DNA from: Actinomycetales bacterium
GTDB lineage: Bacteria > Actinomycetota > Actinomycetes > Mycobacteriales > Mycobacteriaceae
Assembly (NCBI GenBank): GCA_012841845.1
Contig: DUTZ01000012.1
Span: forward strand, 1-6,502
Length of the DNA stretch: 6,502 nt
Direction: 5' to 3'
Made by a program: the position numbers and the translations under genes. Below are positions 5,766 through 6,502 of this stretch, one piece after another. Each line of letters begins with the position of its first letter. The stretch's first letter is position 1. The notes under the pieces were generated by a model. The model was not told the origin of the DNA. It made no database searches and saw only the letters and a list, made by a program, of their open reading frames with translations.

Positions 5766-6380
5766 CCCTCCCCGACCGACCCCCGCCGCGCGCGCTCGCG
5801 GGGCAAGCTGCTCGACGCCGCCACCGAACTCCTGGTGACCGGCGGGGCGGCGGCGGTCACGGTCGACGCGGTGACGCGCCTGTCCGGCGTCGCCCGCACC
5901 ACGCTGTACCGCAACTTCCCCTCCACGGACTCGCTCATCGCGGCGGCCTTCCGGCGGCTCCTGCCCGCCCCGGAGCCGGCACCAGAGGCGGGCACGGTGC
6001 GCGAGAAGCTCGTCGCGCTGTGCGCCTCGATGGCGCGGTCCGTCCAGGAGGCGCCCCTGCAGCAGTCAATGCTCGGGTGGCTCGCGATGGGCCGGCGCGC
6101 GGGGGGTGACGACGAGTTGGGCGAGCTGCGCCGGGGGGTCGTGCGCGCGTATTCCGAGCCCGTCCACGCCGTGCTCTCCGAGGCCGAGGCCGCCGGCGTC
6201 ATCCCGCCCCTGGACCGCGACCTGGCCGTGGCCCAGCTCGCCGGCCCCGTGGTGGTGGCCCGACTCATGGGGCTGCGGCCGTTCACCGAGTCCGACATCG
6301 AGCGGCTCGTCGACGACTTCCTCCGCGGCCGGCTCGCCGAGCGCGGCGACGCGGGTGCGACCGGGCCGGGACCGGCGTGA
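5763..6380 (+). CDS. TetR/AcrR-family transcriptional repressor
   Basis: The 205-residue protein has a typical TetR length. Its N-terminal DNA-binding domain covers about residues 12-60: a helix reading RGKLLDAATELLVTGGAAAVTV, then the helix-turn-helix VDAVTRLSGVARTTLYRNFP (34-53), with the YRNF signature just before the fourth helix. The remainder (~75-195) is a helical ligand-binding and dimerisation domain, poorly conserved as usual, with a Gly/Pro-rich tail. It is divergent from the MFS exporter and should bind the palindrome at 5699-5715, releasing it when the effector binds. Its TGA (6378-6380) overlaps the GTG of the following mobA-like gene, so the two are almost certainly one transcript. 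The effector is unknown. Confidence 0.94.
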   Translation: MPSPTDPRRARSRGKLLDAATELLVTGGAAAVTVDAVTRLSGVARTTLYRNFPSTDSLIAAAFRRLLPAPEPAPEAGTVREKLVALCASMARSVQEAPLQQSMLGWLAMGRRAGGDDELGELRRGVVRAYSEPVHAVLSEAEAAGVIPPLDRDLAVAQLAGPVVVARLMGLRPFTESDIERLVDDFLRGRLAERGDAGATGPGPA

Positions 6381-6502
6381 GCGCGCGGGTCGCGGCGATC
6401 GTCCTCACCGGCGGTCGGGGCAGCCGGCTCGGCGGGGCGGACAAGGCGGCGGTCCGCGTGGGCGGCCGACCCCTCGGCGAGACGGTGCGCACGGCGGCGG
6501 CC
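6377..6502 (+). CDS. mobA: MobA-like molybdenum cofactor guanylyltransferase (N-terminal 42 residues; cut by the window end)
   Basis: The first 42 codons are visible, from a GTG that overlaps the TetR stop (GTGA), which implies translational coupling. The start reads VAAIVLTGGRGSRLGGADKA, then VRVGGRPLGETV. This is the nucleotide-binding signature of MobA proteins (LAGG..SRMGG.DK in the family): Gly12-Gly13, Arg17 and Lys23 are the expected GTP-contacting positions, and the G.PL turn follows. MobA adds GMP to molybdopterin to form the guanine dinucleotide cofactor used by FdhF-type enzymes, and the fdhD-fdhF pair lies 2.2 kb upstream. Other NTP transferases of the same fold (MocA, CofC-like or sugar nucleotidyltransferases) share this motif, so the assignment rests on the GG.DK form and the neighbourhood. 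The C-terminal two thirds cannot be seen. Confidence 0.8.
   Translation, partial: MSARVAAIVLTGGRGSRLGGADKAAVRVGGRPLGETVRTAAA

Noticed and set aside
1139..6298. A 1719-codon open frame on the minus strand
   Set aside because: It runs antisense through fdhD, fdhF and the TetR gene and out of frame through the MFS gene. Its composition (Arg/His/Pro/Gly/Val runs) is that of a shadow frame in GC-rich DNA, with no recognisable domain.

Overview
The window is about 6.5 kb of very GC-rich DNA from an actinobacterium. Codon third positions are strongly GC, several starts look leaderless (a -10-like hexamer 6-7 nt before the ATG), and a DUF222 gene sits behind a mycobacterial-type SOS box. Together these point to Mycobacteriales (Dietzia, Gordonia, Rhodococcus or a close relative). 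The genus is an inference from gene style and was not tested.

Layout from left to right. (1) Positions 1-742, minus strand: the N-terminal part of a DUF222 / '13E12 repeat'-type protein, a family that usually ends in an HNH nuclease domain. That end lies outside the window. (2) Positions 743-878: a divergent intergenic region with a good -35/-10 pair for the DUF222 gene, a near-consensus LexA box over its predicted start point, a separate unassigned inverted repeat, and a leaderless-type promoter for fdhD. (3) Positions 879-4129, plus strand: fdhD (sulfurtransferase that activates molybdenum formate dehydrogenases), then a bis-MGD oxidoreductase of the FdhF/YdeP family. The 89-nt gap between them holds a 20-bp perfect palindrome. 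(4) Positions 4147-5670, minus strand: a 14-TM MFS exporter of the DHA2 (EmrB/QacA) type, convergent with fdhF. (5) Positions 5671-5762: the divergent exporter/TetR promoter region, with a perfect 17-bp operator-like palindrome. (6) Positions 5763-6380, plus strand: a TetR-family repressor. Its stop codon overlaps the GTG start of (7) a MobA-like molybdenum cofactor guanylyltransferase, cut by the window end.

The unifying theme is molybdenum enzyme biogenesis. A MobA-type protein makes the guanine dinucleotide form of the cofactor, FdhD sulfurates it, and FdhF uses it. A regulated efflux pair (TetR plus MFS) lies between fdhF and the mobA-like gene, and the mobA-like gene is translationally coupled to the regulator. 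This could place a cofactor gene under the control of a drug- or metabolite-responsive repressor. The DUF222 gene is probably a separate, DNA-damage-responsive unit.

I see no tRNA, rRNA, CRISPR array, insertion sequence or phage structural gene. No wholly new system is evident. The most interesting points are the SOS box on the DUF222 gene, the TetR/mobA coupling, the unexplained inverted repeats, and the repeated leaderless start architecture.
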